From Arthrobacter sp. AFG7.2 (lineage in GTDB: Bacteria > Actinomycetota > Actinomycetes > Actinomycetales > Micrococcaceae), in NCBI RefSeq assembly GCF_002892835.1, contig NZ_PJMB01000005.1, positions 1 through 64,000 of the forward strand: DNA of 64,000 bases, read 5' to 3'. Under the pieces are notes generated by a model. That model saw only the letters and a program-made list of their open reading frames with translations. It did no database searches and was not told the origin of the DNA. Numbering within the stretch: the stretch's first letter is position 1; every line of letters begins with the position of its first letter. Made by a program: the position numbers and the translations under genes. Shown here one piece after another: positions 34,616 through 43,061 of the stretch.

Positions 34616-35221
34616 ATGGATACAAGCACTTCTGCCCTTGCGACGGCGATTGGCGCCCGGGTACGGCATGAACGTCAGGCCCGGGGCTGGACTCTCGACC
34701 AGCTTGCCGAAGCAGCCGGGGTGAGCCGCCGCATGGTGGTCAACGTGGAGCAGGGAGCCGCCAACCCAAGTGTCGGCACGTTGCTCCGGATCAGTGACGC
34801 ACTGGGAATCGGCCTGCCGGCACTGGTGGACACGCCGCGGCCCAAGCCGGTAACGGTCACGCGCCGCGGCGACGGCGCGGCGCTGTGGAGTTCTGCCTCC
34901 GGTGGCCGCGGCGTGCTGGTGGCCGGGACCCAATCCCCGGATGTGGTGGAGCTCTGGGACTGGACCCTCGCCTCCGGAGACCAGCACGGGAGCGAAGCCC
35001 ACGCCGCGGGCACCAAGGAGCTGCTCCAGGTCCGGCAAGGATCCGTCACGCTTGTGGTTGCCGGCGAGACCTTCATTCTCCACGCGGGTGACGCTGTCTC
35101 GTTCCCCGGCGACGTTGAGCACTCGTACTCCAACCACGGCAGCGAACAGGCCGCGTTCTCACTGGCGGTCTTCGAGCCGGGCGTGGGCTCGGAGCATCAC
35201 AAGGAGGCGGGGAATGCGTGA
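34616..35221 (+). CDS. XRE family regulator with cupin domain
   Basis: A 201-residue protein with an N-terminal Cro/CI-type helix-turn-helix (about 8-62, RHERQARGWTLDQLAEAAGVSRRMVVNVEQGAANPSVGTLLRI) and a C-terminal cupin (about 100-190) with the metal-site remnants DQHGSEAHAAGTKE and GDVEHSY. The ATG at 34616 has no ribosome site, consistent with leaderless translation. It leads an operon with B3/B4, EamA and DapA-like genes. This class senses a small ligand through the cupin. Confidence 0.9.
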   Translation: MDTSTSALATAIGARVRHERQARGWTLDQLAEAAGVSRRMVVNVEQGAANPSVGTLLRISDALGIGLPALVDTPRPKPVTVTRRGDGAALWSSASGGRGVLVAGTQSPDVVELWDWTLASGDQHGSEAHAAGTKELLQVRQGSVTLVVAGETFILHAGDAVSFPGDVEHSYSNHGSEQAAFSLAVFEPGVGSEHHKEAGNA

Positions 35222-35951
35222 CGCGGTGATGCTTCAGGAGTTCCTGGCGGAGGCCTGGGTCGACGTCGCGGTGTTCTCGCTGCGTCCCGACTACCGTGCC
35301 GTCCTGCTGGCGGTGGACGGGCTGGTCCCCGGCGCGAGCGACGAGGCCAGTGAGAAGCTGCTGCAGGAAGCGGAGGCGTCTGCCCGTGCGGCCCTTGATG
35401 GCCGGCCGGTGGAGGAGCTTCCGCACGTGGCCGCTTGGCGTGAAGCCTACAAAGCGTTTGGAGCAAAGCCGCAACGCACCCGCAACAGCCTTGAGGCCTT
35501 ACTGCGGCGTGCAGCCTCCGGCCTCCCCCGCGTGAACCGGCTGACCGATCTCTACAATGCCGTGTCGGTGCTGCACCAGGTGCCGCTGGGTGGTGAGGAC
35601 CTGACCGGCTACGCCGGCGCGCCCCGCCTGATCCGCGCCACCGGCGGTGAGCCGTTCGACACCGTTGCCGGCGGCGCCGGGGTGATCGAACATCCGGAGC
35701 CTGGCGAGGTGGTGTGGGGCGATGACAGTGGAGTGACGTGCCGGCGCTGGAACTGGCGCCAGGGCCGGCGCACGCAGCTGCGTGAAGAAACCACCGCCGC
35801 ACTGTTCATCCTCGACGCGCTCCACCCCATGACTGATGAGGCGCTCGACGCCGCCGCTGACCATCTGGCTGCCCGGCTGCACATGCTCGGCCCGGACGTC
35901 CGCGTCGCCCGCCGTCGTCTCGCCGCCCCAACTTCCGCTGAAGGACACTGA
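35214..35951 (+). CDS. Free-standing B3/B4 (tRNA-binding/editing) domain protein
   Basis: A 245-residue protein matching the B3/B4 domain of the phenylalanyl-tRNA synthetase beta chain: FGAKPQRTRNSLEALLRRA, PRVNRLTDLYNAVSVLHQVPLGGEDL and DDSGVTCRRWNWRQG. Free-standing versions are thought to hydrolyse misacylated aminoacyl-tRNA in trans or bind amino acids. The ATG at 35214 has AAGGAGG and overlaps the XRE stop by 8 bp. Neighbours suggest amino-acid homeostasis or detoxification. Confidence 0.88.
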   Translation: MRDAVMLQEFLAEAWVDVAVFSLRPDYRAVLLAVDGLVPGASDEASEKLLQEAEASARAALDGRPVEELPHVAAWREAYKAFGAKPQRTRNSLEALLRRAASGLPRVNRLTDLYNAVSVLHQVPLGGEDLTGYAGAPRLIRATGGEPFDTVAGGAGVIEHPEPGEVVWGDDSGVTCRRWNWRQGRRTQLREETTAALFILDALHPMTDEALDAAADHLAARLHMLGPDVRVARRRLAAPTSAEGH

Positions 35952-35953
35952 AA

Positions 35954-36847
35954 ATGCTCAAGCCACATGTTCCGGTCCCGCCGTGGGGGCTGGCCGTCAC
36001 CGCGATTCTCTCGGTCCAGCTGGGCTCTGCCTTGTCGGTCGGCCTGATCGATGAGGTGGGTCCGGCCGGTACGGCGTGGCTGCGCCTCAGCATGGGGGCC
36101 ATCATCCTGCTCGCGATCGGCCGCCCGCCGCTGCGTTCCATCCGGCGTCCGGATGTGCTGCCGCTCCTGGGGCTTGGGATCACTACAGGCGTGATGACCA
36201 TCGGGTTCCTGGCCGCGGTGGAGCACATTCCGCTCGGTACCGCCGTTGCGATTGAATTCCTGGGTCCGCTGACAGTGGCCGCCGTTCGCAGTCACAACCG
36301 GAAGGCCCTCGCCTGGCCGGCCTTGGCGCTGGCCGGCGTGGTCCTGCTGACCCAGCCCTGGCAGGGTGACTTCAACCCTGCCGGGGTGGCGTTCGCCGCG
36401 CTGGCCGCCGTCGCCTGGGGCTTTTACATCCTCCTCACCCAGCGGCTGGGCGACCGGTTCACCGGCATCGGCGCGCTCACCCTCACGGTGCCCATTGCCG
36501 CGGTAACAGCCGCCGTCGTCGGAATTCCGCAGGCCGCCGGCCACCTCAACCTTGACATCCTGGCTGCCGCGGCAGGGCTGGCCATCCTGCTTCCGGTGTT
36601 GCCGTTCGCGCTGGAAATGCTTGCCCTGCGCAGGATGACCCCCACGGCGTTCGGAACGCTGATGGCTCTCGAGCCTGCCGTCGGTGTGCTCCTTGGACTG
36701 CTCATCCTGCACCAGCAGCCCTCTCCCATCCAGGTGGTCGGGATCGCGCTGGTGGTCCTGGCCGGCGCGGCGGCGCAGCGCGGTGGCCGTCGCCGCCCAG
36801 CCAAACCGCAGCAGGCAAGCCCCGCTGATCTCGATTTCGTGGGCTGA
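35954..36847 (+). CDS. EamA (DMT) transporter, RhtA-like
   Basis: A 297-residue protein with ten predicted helices as two EamA repeats. HIPLGTAVAIEFLGPLTVA and TPTAFGTLMALEPAVGVLLG are the paired motifs of RhtA-type threonine/homoserine exporters. It lies 2 bp after the B3/B4 gene. Likely exports an amino acid or analogue. Confidence 0.88.
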   Translation: MLKPHVPVPPWGLAVTAILSVQLGSALSVGLIDEVGPAGTAWLRLSMGAIILLAIGRPPLRSIRRPDVLPLLGLGITTGVMTIGFLAAVEHIPLGTAVAIEFLGPLTVAAVRSHNRKALAWPALALAGVVLLTQPWQGDFNPAGVAFAALAAVAWGFYILLTQRLGDRFTGIGALTLTVPIAAVTAAVVGIPQAAGHLNLDILAAAAGLAILLPVLPFALEMLALRRMTPTAFGTLMALEPAVGVLLGLLILHQQPSPIQVVGIALVVLAGAAAQRGGRRRPAKPQQASPADLDFVG

Positions 36848-36851
36848 GCCG

Positions 36852-37748
36852 GTGTTTACGGGCCTGAGCGCTTTTCCCCTGACCCCGCTGGCCGGCGACG
36901 CGGTGGACGAAGGCTCTTTCGTCCGCATGGTGGAGCGGCTGAATGCGGCTGGTGTTGATTCCATCACGGCGCTTGGCTCCACCGGTTCCTACGCCTACCT
37001 GAGCGCTGAGGAGCGGAGCCGCGTTGCCCGGCTGGCCGTGGAACACGCCGGCTCCACACCCGTCATTGTCGGGATCGGGGCGCTGCGGACGTCGCAGATC
37101 CTGGCCAACGCGGAGAACGCGGAAAGGGCCGGCGCTTCCGGCCTGCTGCTTGCGCCGATGACGTACCAGCCGCTGACGGAGGACGACGTGTTCGAGCTCT
37201 TCCGGACGGTCACAGCGCACACATCGCTGCCCGTCGTCGTCTATGACAACCCGGGGACCACCCGCTTCACGTTCAGCACCGAACTCTATGGGCGAATTGC
37301 CGAACTGCCGCGTATCGCCTCCATCAAGATACCGGGGGTACCGGGCGGCCTGGAGCAGGCCCGGGGGCGGATCCAGGAGATCCGGGCCGTTGTCCCGGCC
37401 TCCGTCACCATCGGCGTCTCCGGTGATGCACATGCCGCCGCCGGGCTGGTGGCGGGGTGCGATGCCTGGTACTCCGTCATCGGCGGCACACTGCCGGCCC
37501 TGGCCCTGGGAATCACCCGGGCCGTGCAGGAGGGCAGGCCCGCCGAGGCCGTGGCAGAATCCGGGCGGCTTGCACCGTTGTGGGACCTGTTCGCCGAGTT
37601 CGGCGGAAGCCTCCGGGTGGTGGCTGCCATTGCGGAGCAGCTTGGCCTGGCGGGCAGGTCCTGCCTTCCGTTGCCCATCCAGGGGCTGACGGAGGACCAG
37701 CGCGGGCGGGTGGCCGGGGTCATCGGGGAACTGGGCCTCGACGGGTAG
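36852..37748 (+). CDS. Dihydrodipicolinate synthase/N-acetylneuraminate lyase family protein
   Basis: A 298-residue TIM-barrel class I aldolase. LGSTGSYAYLS replaces the GTTGE motif, VVYDNPGTT carries the catalytic Tyr, and SIKIPG the Schiff-base Lys. The GTG at 36852, 4 bp after the EamA stop, is chosen because the frame upstream only overlaps EamA. Substrates of the family are 2-keto acids plus pyruvate; the exact one is unknown. Its position suggests metabolism of the compound handled by the exporter and B3/B4 protein. Confidence 0.86.
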   Translation: MFTGLSAFPLTPLAGDAVDEGSFVRMVERLNAAGVDSITALGSTGSYAYLSAEERSRVARLAVEHAGSTPVIVGIGALRTSQILANAENAERAGASGLLLAPMTYQPLTEDDVFELFRTVTAHTSLPVVVYDNPGTTRFTFSTELYGRIAELPRIASIKIPGVPGGLEQARGRIQEIRAVVPASVTIGVSGDAHAAAGLVAGCDAWYSVIGGTLPALALGITRAVQEGRPAEAVAESGRLAPLWDLFAEFGGSLRVVAAIAEQLGLAGRSCLPLPIQGLTEDQRGRVAGVIGELGLDG

Positions 37749-37803
37749 GGGTTTATGCCCCCTGCGGCATGAAAGCCGGACCATTGCCTATTACCATCGA
37801 GGT

Positions 37804-38850
37804 ATGGAATCCGCGGAACAGCTGCAGCAGCCCGGGCGTTCGCGGCGGATCACGGCGGCGATGGTCGCTGCCCGTGCCGGTGTCTCCACCGCCACCGTCT
37901 CGCTGGTCGCCAACGGCAAGACCGCCGGCCGCGTGTCGGCGGACAACATCTCCCGGGTCCGCGAGGCCATTGCCGAGCTTGGCTACGTGGTGGACGGCAT
38001 CGGCAGTTCGCTGGCCAAGGGCGTGAGCTCAATTGTGGTCCTGGTGGCGCCGGACATCTCCAACCCCTTCTTCGCCAAGGTGATCGCCGGCGTGCGGGAG
38101 TCGCTGGGCCCGGAGTACCAGCTGCTGCTGTCCGTCACCGAGGCGGGCGAGTTCCCCCAGGCCGACGACGTCCGGCGGCTGATGTCCCTGCGTCCGGCAG
38201 GGCTCCTGGTGGACGCACCCAACGCCGGCTTCCTCGAGGACCTGGCGTCGCCGTCGCCCCTTGTGCTGCTCGATGCCCCCGGGCTCGAGGGATATGCACC
38301 CGCGGTGAACCTGGACGTGGCCAGCGGCGCGAGGGAACTTGCCGCGCACCTCGCCGGATTGGGACACCGCGAGGTGGCCTATGTGGACAGCGTCACCGGC
38401 ACGGAAACCTTTGCCCTTCGGCGGAACGCCTTCCTGGCTGAGGCAGAAGCCCGCGGCATGGCTGTGGCTCCGGAGCACATCATCAGCACCACGATTGACG
38501 TCGGCACGGCGGCTTCGGCCTTCGCCGCCACCTGGCCGGCCTGGCAGCGCGAGGGGGTGACCGCCGTCGTCTGCGGGACGGATACCCACGCGTACGGCGT
38601 TCTCCAGGAGGCACGGGTGGCCGGGGTTCGGATTCCGGAGGAGCTGGCGGTGGCCGGGTTCGATGACCTGCCCTACTCAGCCACGAGCAATCCCGGCCTC
38701 ACCAGCGTCCACCTGCCCGCCACTTCCCTGGGCCTGAAGGCCGGTGAACAGCTGCGCCGGCTCATGGAGGGTAAGGCACTGGAGCGGACCGGGCTCACCC
38801 TGGAAAGTTCCCTGGTGGTGCGCGGATCCACAACCGCAGCGGAACGCTAG
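37804..38850 (+). CDS. LacI family transcriptional regulator
   Basis: A 348-residue LacI repressor with helix-turn-helix and hinge at about residues 14-65 (AAMVAARAGVSTATVSLVANG and RVREAIAELGYVVDG) and a sugar-binding domain (NPFFAKVIAGV, GLRIPEEL-type AGVRIPEELAVAGFDD). No sugar operon is adjacent. It could control a distant target, for example the nucleoside operon operators at 32.65 kb (speculative). Confidence 0.9.
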   Translation: MESAEQLQQPGRSRRITAAMVAARAGVSTATVSLVANGKTAGRVSADNISRVREAIAELGYVVDGIGSSLAKGVSSIVVLVAPDISNPFFAKVIAGVRESLGPEYQLLLSVTEAGEFPQADDVRRLMSLRPAGLLVDAPNAGFLEDLASPSPLVLLDAPGLEGYAPAVNLDVASGARELAAHLAGLGHREVAYVDSVTGTETFALRRNAFLAEAEARGMAVAPEHIISTTIDVGTAASAFAATWPAWQREGVTAVVCGTDTHAYGVLQEARVAGVRIPEELAVAGFDDLPYSATSNPGLTSVHLPATSLGLKAGEQLRRLMEGKALERTGLTLESSLVVRGSTTAAER

Positions 38851-38898
38851 GGTTCCGGCCGCCGTCGTTCTGTCAGTGGCCGGCCGTAAGCTGGGACC

Positions 38899-40005
38899 AT
38901 GCCAAGTCATTGGGACAGCCTGGACGTGAGCCTCCGCGAATCCGTGGAGCAGAACGTGGAGATCTATGAGCGCGTCCGTCCTGCCCTGAAACTGGTTACC
39001 CGGGACGTCCTGCTGACCCTGCGGGACATGCTGAAGGTCTCCGAAGTCACGCCGTTGTTTGTTACCGGGCGCACCAAGACTGTGGAATCGTTCAAGGAGA
39101 AAATTTCCCGGATCGAGGAGCCGCTGGAACCGGGCGGGCCTCCTGTCCTGAAATTCCCGGACCCGTTCCGGACCCTGAACGACATGGTGGGGATCCGGGT
39201 GATCACCAAGCTCCCGGCCGAGAACGCGGTGGTGGCCAACATCATCAAGCACCAGCGCCAGCTTTTCGACTGCCGTGGTGACCGGGAAAAGGACATCGGC
39301 TCCATCGAGTCCGGCACCTACGGATACTCCAGTCGGCACCTGATCCTGCGCACCATCCAGAATGAGGCGGTCAAGGAGTACCAGTCGGTCTTCAACCCGG
39401 ACGCCGTGCCCAACGGCAGCTACTTCTTTGAGTGCCAGATCCGCACCATCTTTGCCCATGCCTGGAGCGAGATCGAGCACGACATCCGTTTCAAGGCCGA
39501 GGACCCGCGTGCCTGGACCCCGCACTTCGACCGGCAGTTCACCGCCACGGCCGCCATGCTGGAAACGGTGGAGACTGCATTCGCGGACCTGCACGAACGC
39601 TATGAGGAAGTCCGCAGCTTCTGGGATGCCGAGGGTGAGGGCGCCGCCCCGCTGACCCCCAACCGGATCCGGGACGTCTGGCGCACGCTGCTTCCCCACG
39701 TGGACCGCAAGGTGGACGACGACTGGGGCTGGGCCGCCGAACTCCTGGCCGCCCATGGCCTGAACCAGACCATGCAGCTCGCCGGACTGCTCAGCGCCAA
39801 CCGCATCACCGAGGTCCGGAAGGCCCTGGACCACCGCTACTCCCCCGGCCCGGACCGGCTGCTCGATGACCTGCTGCTGTGGCAGTACGGCACCAAGCAC
39901 ATCGATCTCACGGCAGAAGCGGCCGACGCCGTCCCGCACCCGCGGCGCGACAGCCTCCTGCGGCGGTTGCGGCAGATCGAGCGGTACCGGCTCACGAAGA
40001 AGTAG
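38899..40005 (+). CDS. RelA/SpoT-domain (p)ppGpp synthetase-like protein
   Basis: A 368-residue protein with a synthetase domain and no HD hydrolase domain. GRTKTVESFKEKI, DMVGIRVITKL, GTYGYSSRHLIL and FFECQIRTIFAHAWSEIEHDI match RelA_SpoT motifs. It is longer than a typical small alarmone synthetase because of a roughly 150-residue helical C-terminal extension. It would transfer pyrophosphate from ATP to GTP or GDP. It lies alone; a strong palindrome follows 24 bp after the stop. Confidence 0.87.
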   Translation: MPSHWDSLDVSLRESVEQNVEIYERVRPALKLVTRDVLLTLRDMLKVSEVTPLFVTGRTKTVESFKEKISRIEEPLEPGGPPVLKFPDPFRTLNDMVGIRVITKLPAENAVVANIIKHQRQLFDCRGDREKDIGSIESGTYGYSSRHLILRTIQNEAVKEYQSVFNPDAVPNGSYFFECQIRTIFAHAWSEIEHDIRFKAEDPRAWTPHFDRQFTATAAMLETVETAFADLHERYEEVRSFWDAEGEGAAPLTPNRIRDVWRTLLPHVDRKVDDDWGWAAELLAAHGLNQTMQLAGLLSANRITEVRKALDHRYSPGPDRLLDDLLLWQYGTKHIDLTAEAADAVPHPRRDSLLRRLRQIERYRLTKK

Positions 40006-40028
40006 CGCTCCGCCGTGAGTTCTGCCAC

Positions 40029-40053
40029 CTTATTTTGAAGCACTCAAAATAAG
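40029..40053. promoter_or_regulatory. Perfect 10-bp-arm palindrome downstream of the RelA/SpoT gene
   Basis: CTTATTTTGA and TCAAAATAAG flank AGCAC. The arms are perfect and AT-rich in a GC-rich setting. It is not followed by a T-tract, so it looks more like an operator for the small gene at 40253 than a terminator, although the stem could also end relA-type transcription. Confidence 0.5.
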
Positions 40054-40252
40054 ACGTACCGTTAATACGAGGCCACCGAAGCCCTGTCCGGGTTGTAGGC
40101 GGGTGAACATTACCCCGAGCGCCATTGCGTCCGCCCCGCGCTGCATCAGACCTGAATCCCTGCCGCCCCCTGCGGCCCCGCAGGCAGTGGTGCTGGGAAA
40201 GGGCCCGGACCCCGGACGGCCCCCATCAAATCGCAAGCATCAGGAGAACACC

Positions 40253-40498
40253 ATGACTCAGCTACTCGAACGCCCCGTAACCCCCGCAGCGACCACCACC
40301 CTCCCCGCCGGGTCCCACCGCGGGGGCGGCTTTGTCACCCTGCCGGGCCACCTGCGCAACGCGCCCCGCACCGAGACCGGCTATGTGTCGCTGCCCGGCC
40401 GCGACTCACGCCTGGGGAGCAAAGCCCAGGGAACCTACGTCACACTCCACTCGGCGCCCCTGGGCGAAACGGAAATCAGCTACACGCGCCGCGGTTAA
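40253..40498 (+). CDS. Small protein with GxVxLPG repeats
   Basis: An 81-residue protein with an AGGAGA site before the ATG. GGFVTLPG (25-32), GYVSLPG (43-49) and GTYVTL (60-65) form spaced repeats about 17 residues apart, with SYTRRG at the end. No signal peptide or membrane helix. I do not recognise a named family. The 248-bp leader region before it holds the palindrome at 40029-40053, so it may be regulated. Confidence 0.65.
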   Translation: MTQLLERPVTPAATTTLPAGSHRGGGFVTLPGHLRNAPRTETGYVSLPGRDSRLGSKAQGTYVTLHSAPLGETEISYTRRG

Positions 40499-40719
40499 GG
40501 CGGGGAGCAAGCGGCACTACGCCCCCCCTAGGACCCGCCTGGCGAAGGCCACTTTAGGTGTCAGGGTGCGACCGATGCCGTGTGTGGTCACTGGTACGCG
40601 CTTTCCTCGAAACTCGATTTGGGGCTTTGGGCCGAAGCTACCGTTTCGAGAACTATTTGCGAGAACCTGGGCATCCAAAGCGAAGGGACCGCTTCAGAAA
40701 GCCATTAAGGGTACATACG

Positions 40720-41148
40720 TCACTCAGGAAGGTATCCGCCGGCAACTAGGATCTCTTCCGACATAGTCCATTGAGCGATCATGCAGACAATTACGAATAC
40801 TGCAAGGAGTATGTAAATCCGTATGCGCCCTGCTTTGGTCCTGGGGCTCTTTTCGAGGCGCCGGGACGCCCTCCACATGCCAAGAATGGGCACAAGGACA
40901 GGCAGCAGGGCGATCTGCATCGGAATCCCGCTCCCACTCCGGTTGTATTTGCCGTCGTACGGCATCCGGGTTTCCCAGGGAACGCTCGTGAACACAAAAA
41001 CAGCCATGCCGATGCACACCACCAAAGCACCCACACAAAGAAGACTCAGATTCCTTGCATCCTTCTGGCTGAACCGGAGTTGCTCCGCAGTGAAGCCTTC
41101 ACCGTCGGAACCACTGGCAACACCAAAGCCCGCTCCGTCACTCACCAC
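40720..41148 (-). CDS. Small membrane protein of unknown function
   Basis: A 142-residue protein with three predicted helices (about 33-55, 78-94 and 108-128) and a hydrophilic N-terminus. The GTG at 41148 has TGGAG at seven-base spacing; a second GTG follows at once. The stop of a short upstream frame overlaps it (GTGA). Not recognised. Base composition is less GC-rich than the flanking operons. Confidence 0.6.
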   Translation of the reverse strand: MVSDGAGFGVASGSDGEGFTAEQLRFSQKDARNLSLLCVGALVVCIGMAVFVFTSVPWETRMPYDGKYNRSGSGIPMQIALLPVLVPILGMWRASRRLEKSPRTKAGRIRIYILLAVFVIVCMIAQWTMSEEILVAGGYLPE

Positions 41149-41241
41149 AGCTCGACTCCAGTTCCTTGATTGAATACTTCTTCACTGACCAATTTCACAA
41201 GCTTTCGAGCAATCACCAGTACGGACTCGTCTTTAGCGGCT

Positions 41242-41520
41242 CTAGTTTGAAGCTCTACGCTCGACCGCCTGTACAAGTTCAAGAACTTCCATACCCAGCC
41301 TCGAGCTAAAGGACCAGGAGTCCGATACCTGTCGCGCGGCAGCATGAAAAAGTTCGTTGGCGTTGGCCCACTGGCCCGAAGCTGTCAACGTGTCAGCTCG
41401 CTGGAGCAGGCTTGCCACTGCCTGAAGTGACAGATCCGACGCGCCTGTGGAGCGATGCTCCCTGGCAAGCCCCAGTTCCTCATTCAACGAAGCCAGTAGA
41501 AATTCGATTTGCACAGTCAC
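41242..41520 (-). CDS. Hypothetical helical protein, possibly frameshifted
   Basis: A 92-residue, mostly helical protein (MTVQIEFLLASLNEELGLA start, GTG at 41520, weak ribosome site). It stops at 41242, but another minus frame continues to 41142 and ends by overlapping the start of the next gene, which is how a real upstream gene would end. So either this frame is complete or a frameshift splits a gene of about 125 residues. No recognised domain. Confidence 0.45.
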   Translation of the reverse strand: MTVQIEFLLASLNEELGLAREHRSTGASDLSLQAVASLLQRADTLTASGQWANANELFHAAARQVSDSWSFSSRLGMEVLELVQAVERRASN

Positions 41521-41771
41521 CGCTTCACTTTAGTTACTGGTGGGCTCCGGAGTCGCACAGGATGCACGGAGAGCATCGATTCCGAAATTAAGAGACTTGG
41601 TGTGGCTGTCGGCGTTTGGGCTGCTACTGCACCTTCGGACGGCCATACGAGGGCGACATGGAGCGGCGCAAAAACACCGCCACTTATCGCCGCAAATCGC
41701 AGGCGGGGTGAAGGATTCATCGAGTCAACGCAAAGCCGAGACCCTGAGCGATGAAAGCCCTAGGTGGTGCA
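41521..41771. other. 251-bp gap, nothing recognised
   Basis: The stretch lies between the small helical protein and the HXXEE gene. Short frames exist on both strands but none has a convincing start or composition. Confidence 0.5.
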
Positions 41772-42308
41772 TCATTGAAAGTCTCTGCCGATCAAACGAC
41801 GAGCCAGGATGTGGCAGGCAAAGGTACTCGGCAGCAAAAGGACGCCGCCGAGCACGTATGGGTACGGGCCCTCGATTAGCGATCCATTTGCCCGCAACAC
41901 GCGCCGGGCATAAAGGCTGTAGGGGAGCATGACGGCCATAGCTGTCACCAGGCCGGTGGAATATCCTCTTAGCCGAAGACTGGTGGCGATGTGAGTGTAA
42001 ACATGGCCGTGCAGCCCGGCCAGGACGTATTGAAAAAAGGGACTGCGCCCGCCGGTAGCTGCACCGTGGGCGGCAGCTCCGGCTACAAGTGTTCCCATCA
42101 AAAGGATGGCAAGCGCTGATTCCTTCGCTGTTGTGCGGACGTGACCGGCCAAGGCAACGGCCGGTGCCCACTGAGTTTTTTCCAGTTGGGTTGCGAGGAG
42201 TTTCGAGGTGGCGGGCATCGTCACCGCTTCCTCAAGGTCGTGTATCGTCCACGCAACGAAAAGCCCTGCTGCCACACAGGCAGGTTTAACAGGAGCGGAA
42301 TCACGCAC
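41772..42308 (-). CDS. HXXEE domain membrane protein
   Basis: A 178-residue membrane protein with the HXXEE motif as IHDLEEA near residues 22-28, a conserved HVRTTAKE segment, and several helices including GHVYTHIATS. The GTG at 42308 has AGGA upstream. Proteins with this domain are small membrane proteins of unknown function with possible metal-binding histidines. Confidence 0.72.
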   Translation of the reverse strand: MRDSAPVKPACVAAGLFVAWTIHDLEEAVTMPATSKLLATQLEKTQWAPAVALAGHVRTTAKESALAILLMGTLVAGAAAHGAATGGRSPFFQYVLAGLHGHVYTHIATSLRLRGYSTGLVTAMAVMLPYSLYARRVLRANGSLIEGPYPYVLGGVLLLPSTFACHILARRLIGRDFQ

Positions 42309-42407
42309 GTCCTAACCATAGTGGAGCGACAACGGTCAGGAAATTGAGTTGACCGAAGAAGAAGCTGCTGAACTCTTTTAGGTTTCCTCGAAGGGGTGCT
42401 GACACCA

Positions 42408-42623
42408 ATGGCGAAGCAGGACAACGTGCATGTCTTGCCACGCGCTGCGCCTCAGCGCATAACACCTGAAGGCATAGAAATTACGACAGACGCAATTTCG
42501 CTGGCCCTCGATATGGAAGCAGCTCGAAAACTTCTCGGCGCACAACTCGCAAGCTATCCATCGCCGGAACCTTACACCGCAAGAACTCTCCGCCAAATGA
42601 GGAGCATGAGAAAAATTGCCTAG
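42408..42623 (+). CDS. Small hypothetical protein
   Basis: A 71-residue soluble protein starting MAKQDNVHVLPRA, with AAGGGG upstream at slightly long spacing. The middle forms an amphipathic helix (AISLALDMEAARKLLGAQL). Its end overlaps the TTG of the next membrane-protein gene by 8 bp, so they are likely one transcript. Not recognised. Confidence 0.5.
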   Translation: MAKQDNVHVLPRAAPQRITPEGIEITTDAISLALDMEAARKLLGAQLASYPSPEPYTARTLRQMRSMRKIA

Positions 42624-43017
42624 TCCGTCGCACTTTATCCGTACCGTGCGAGGCACCTGGACCCTGTGGGCCATGGTGCCGGCTTTTATGGGAGGCGTAT
42701 TTTTCTCGACCTACTTACTGACCAAGGGATCCTATGGCCTGGGGATTGCCGTTCTGCTTGCTGCCGGAGTCGCAGGAGGCGCACTTGTCCGGGCACTTGC
42801 TCAAGAGAATCTGGTGTCAGTCCTCTTCGTGCTCGTCGTTGTCGCGGAGTGCATGACGTTCTCCCAGCTTGGCATGCCGTGGCCCACCCTGTGGCCCGTA
42901 CTGATTCCCGGTAACGCCATCGGGGTGATGGTTGGATCTATCGTCCGCGAAACACTGCGCGAGAACCGGCCACGGAATGTCCGGGAGATGCGCTCGAACG
43001 AAGCCACTAATGGCTGA
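42616..43017 (+). CDS. Small membrane protein of unknown function
   Basis: A 133-residue protein with four hydrophobic segments (WAMVPAFMGGVFFSTYLL, LGIAVLLAAGVAGGALV, LVSVLFVLVVVAECMTF, VLIPGNAIGVMVGSIV). The TTG at 42616 overlaps the previous gene's end. No family recognised. Confidence 0.55.
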   Translation: MPSPSHFIRTVRGTWTLWAMVPAFMGGVFFSTYLLTKGSYGLGIAVLLAAGVAGGALVRALAQENLVSVLFVLVVVAECMTFSQLGMPWPTLWPVLIPGNAIGVMVGSIVRETLRENRPRNVREMRSNEATNG

Positions 43018-43061
43018 GGATCTCAACCCTTAAGAAGTCGCCGGCTCGGCCTTGGTTGAGC

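Noticed and set aside
35609..36982. Minus-strand frame opposite B3/B4 and EamA
   Set aside because: Shadow of two well-supported genes with ATGA-like spacing; Arg/Gly/Gln-rich and motif-free.
38677..39939. Minus-strand frame opposite the RelA/SpoT gene
   Set aside because: The plus strand carries all synthetase motifs; the antisense frame has none.
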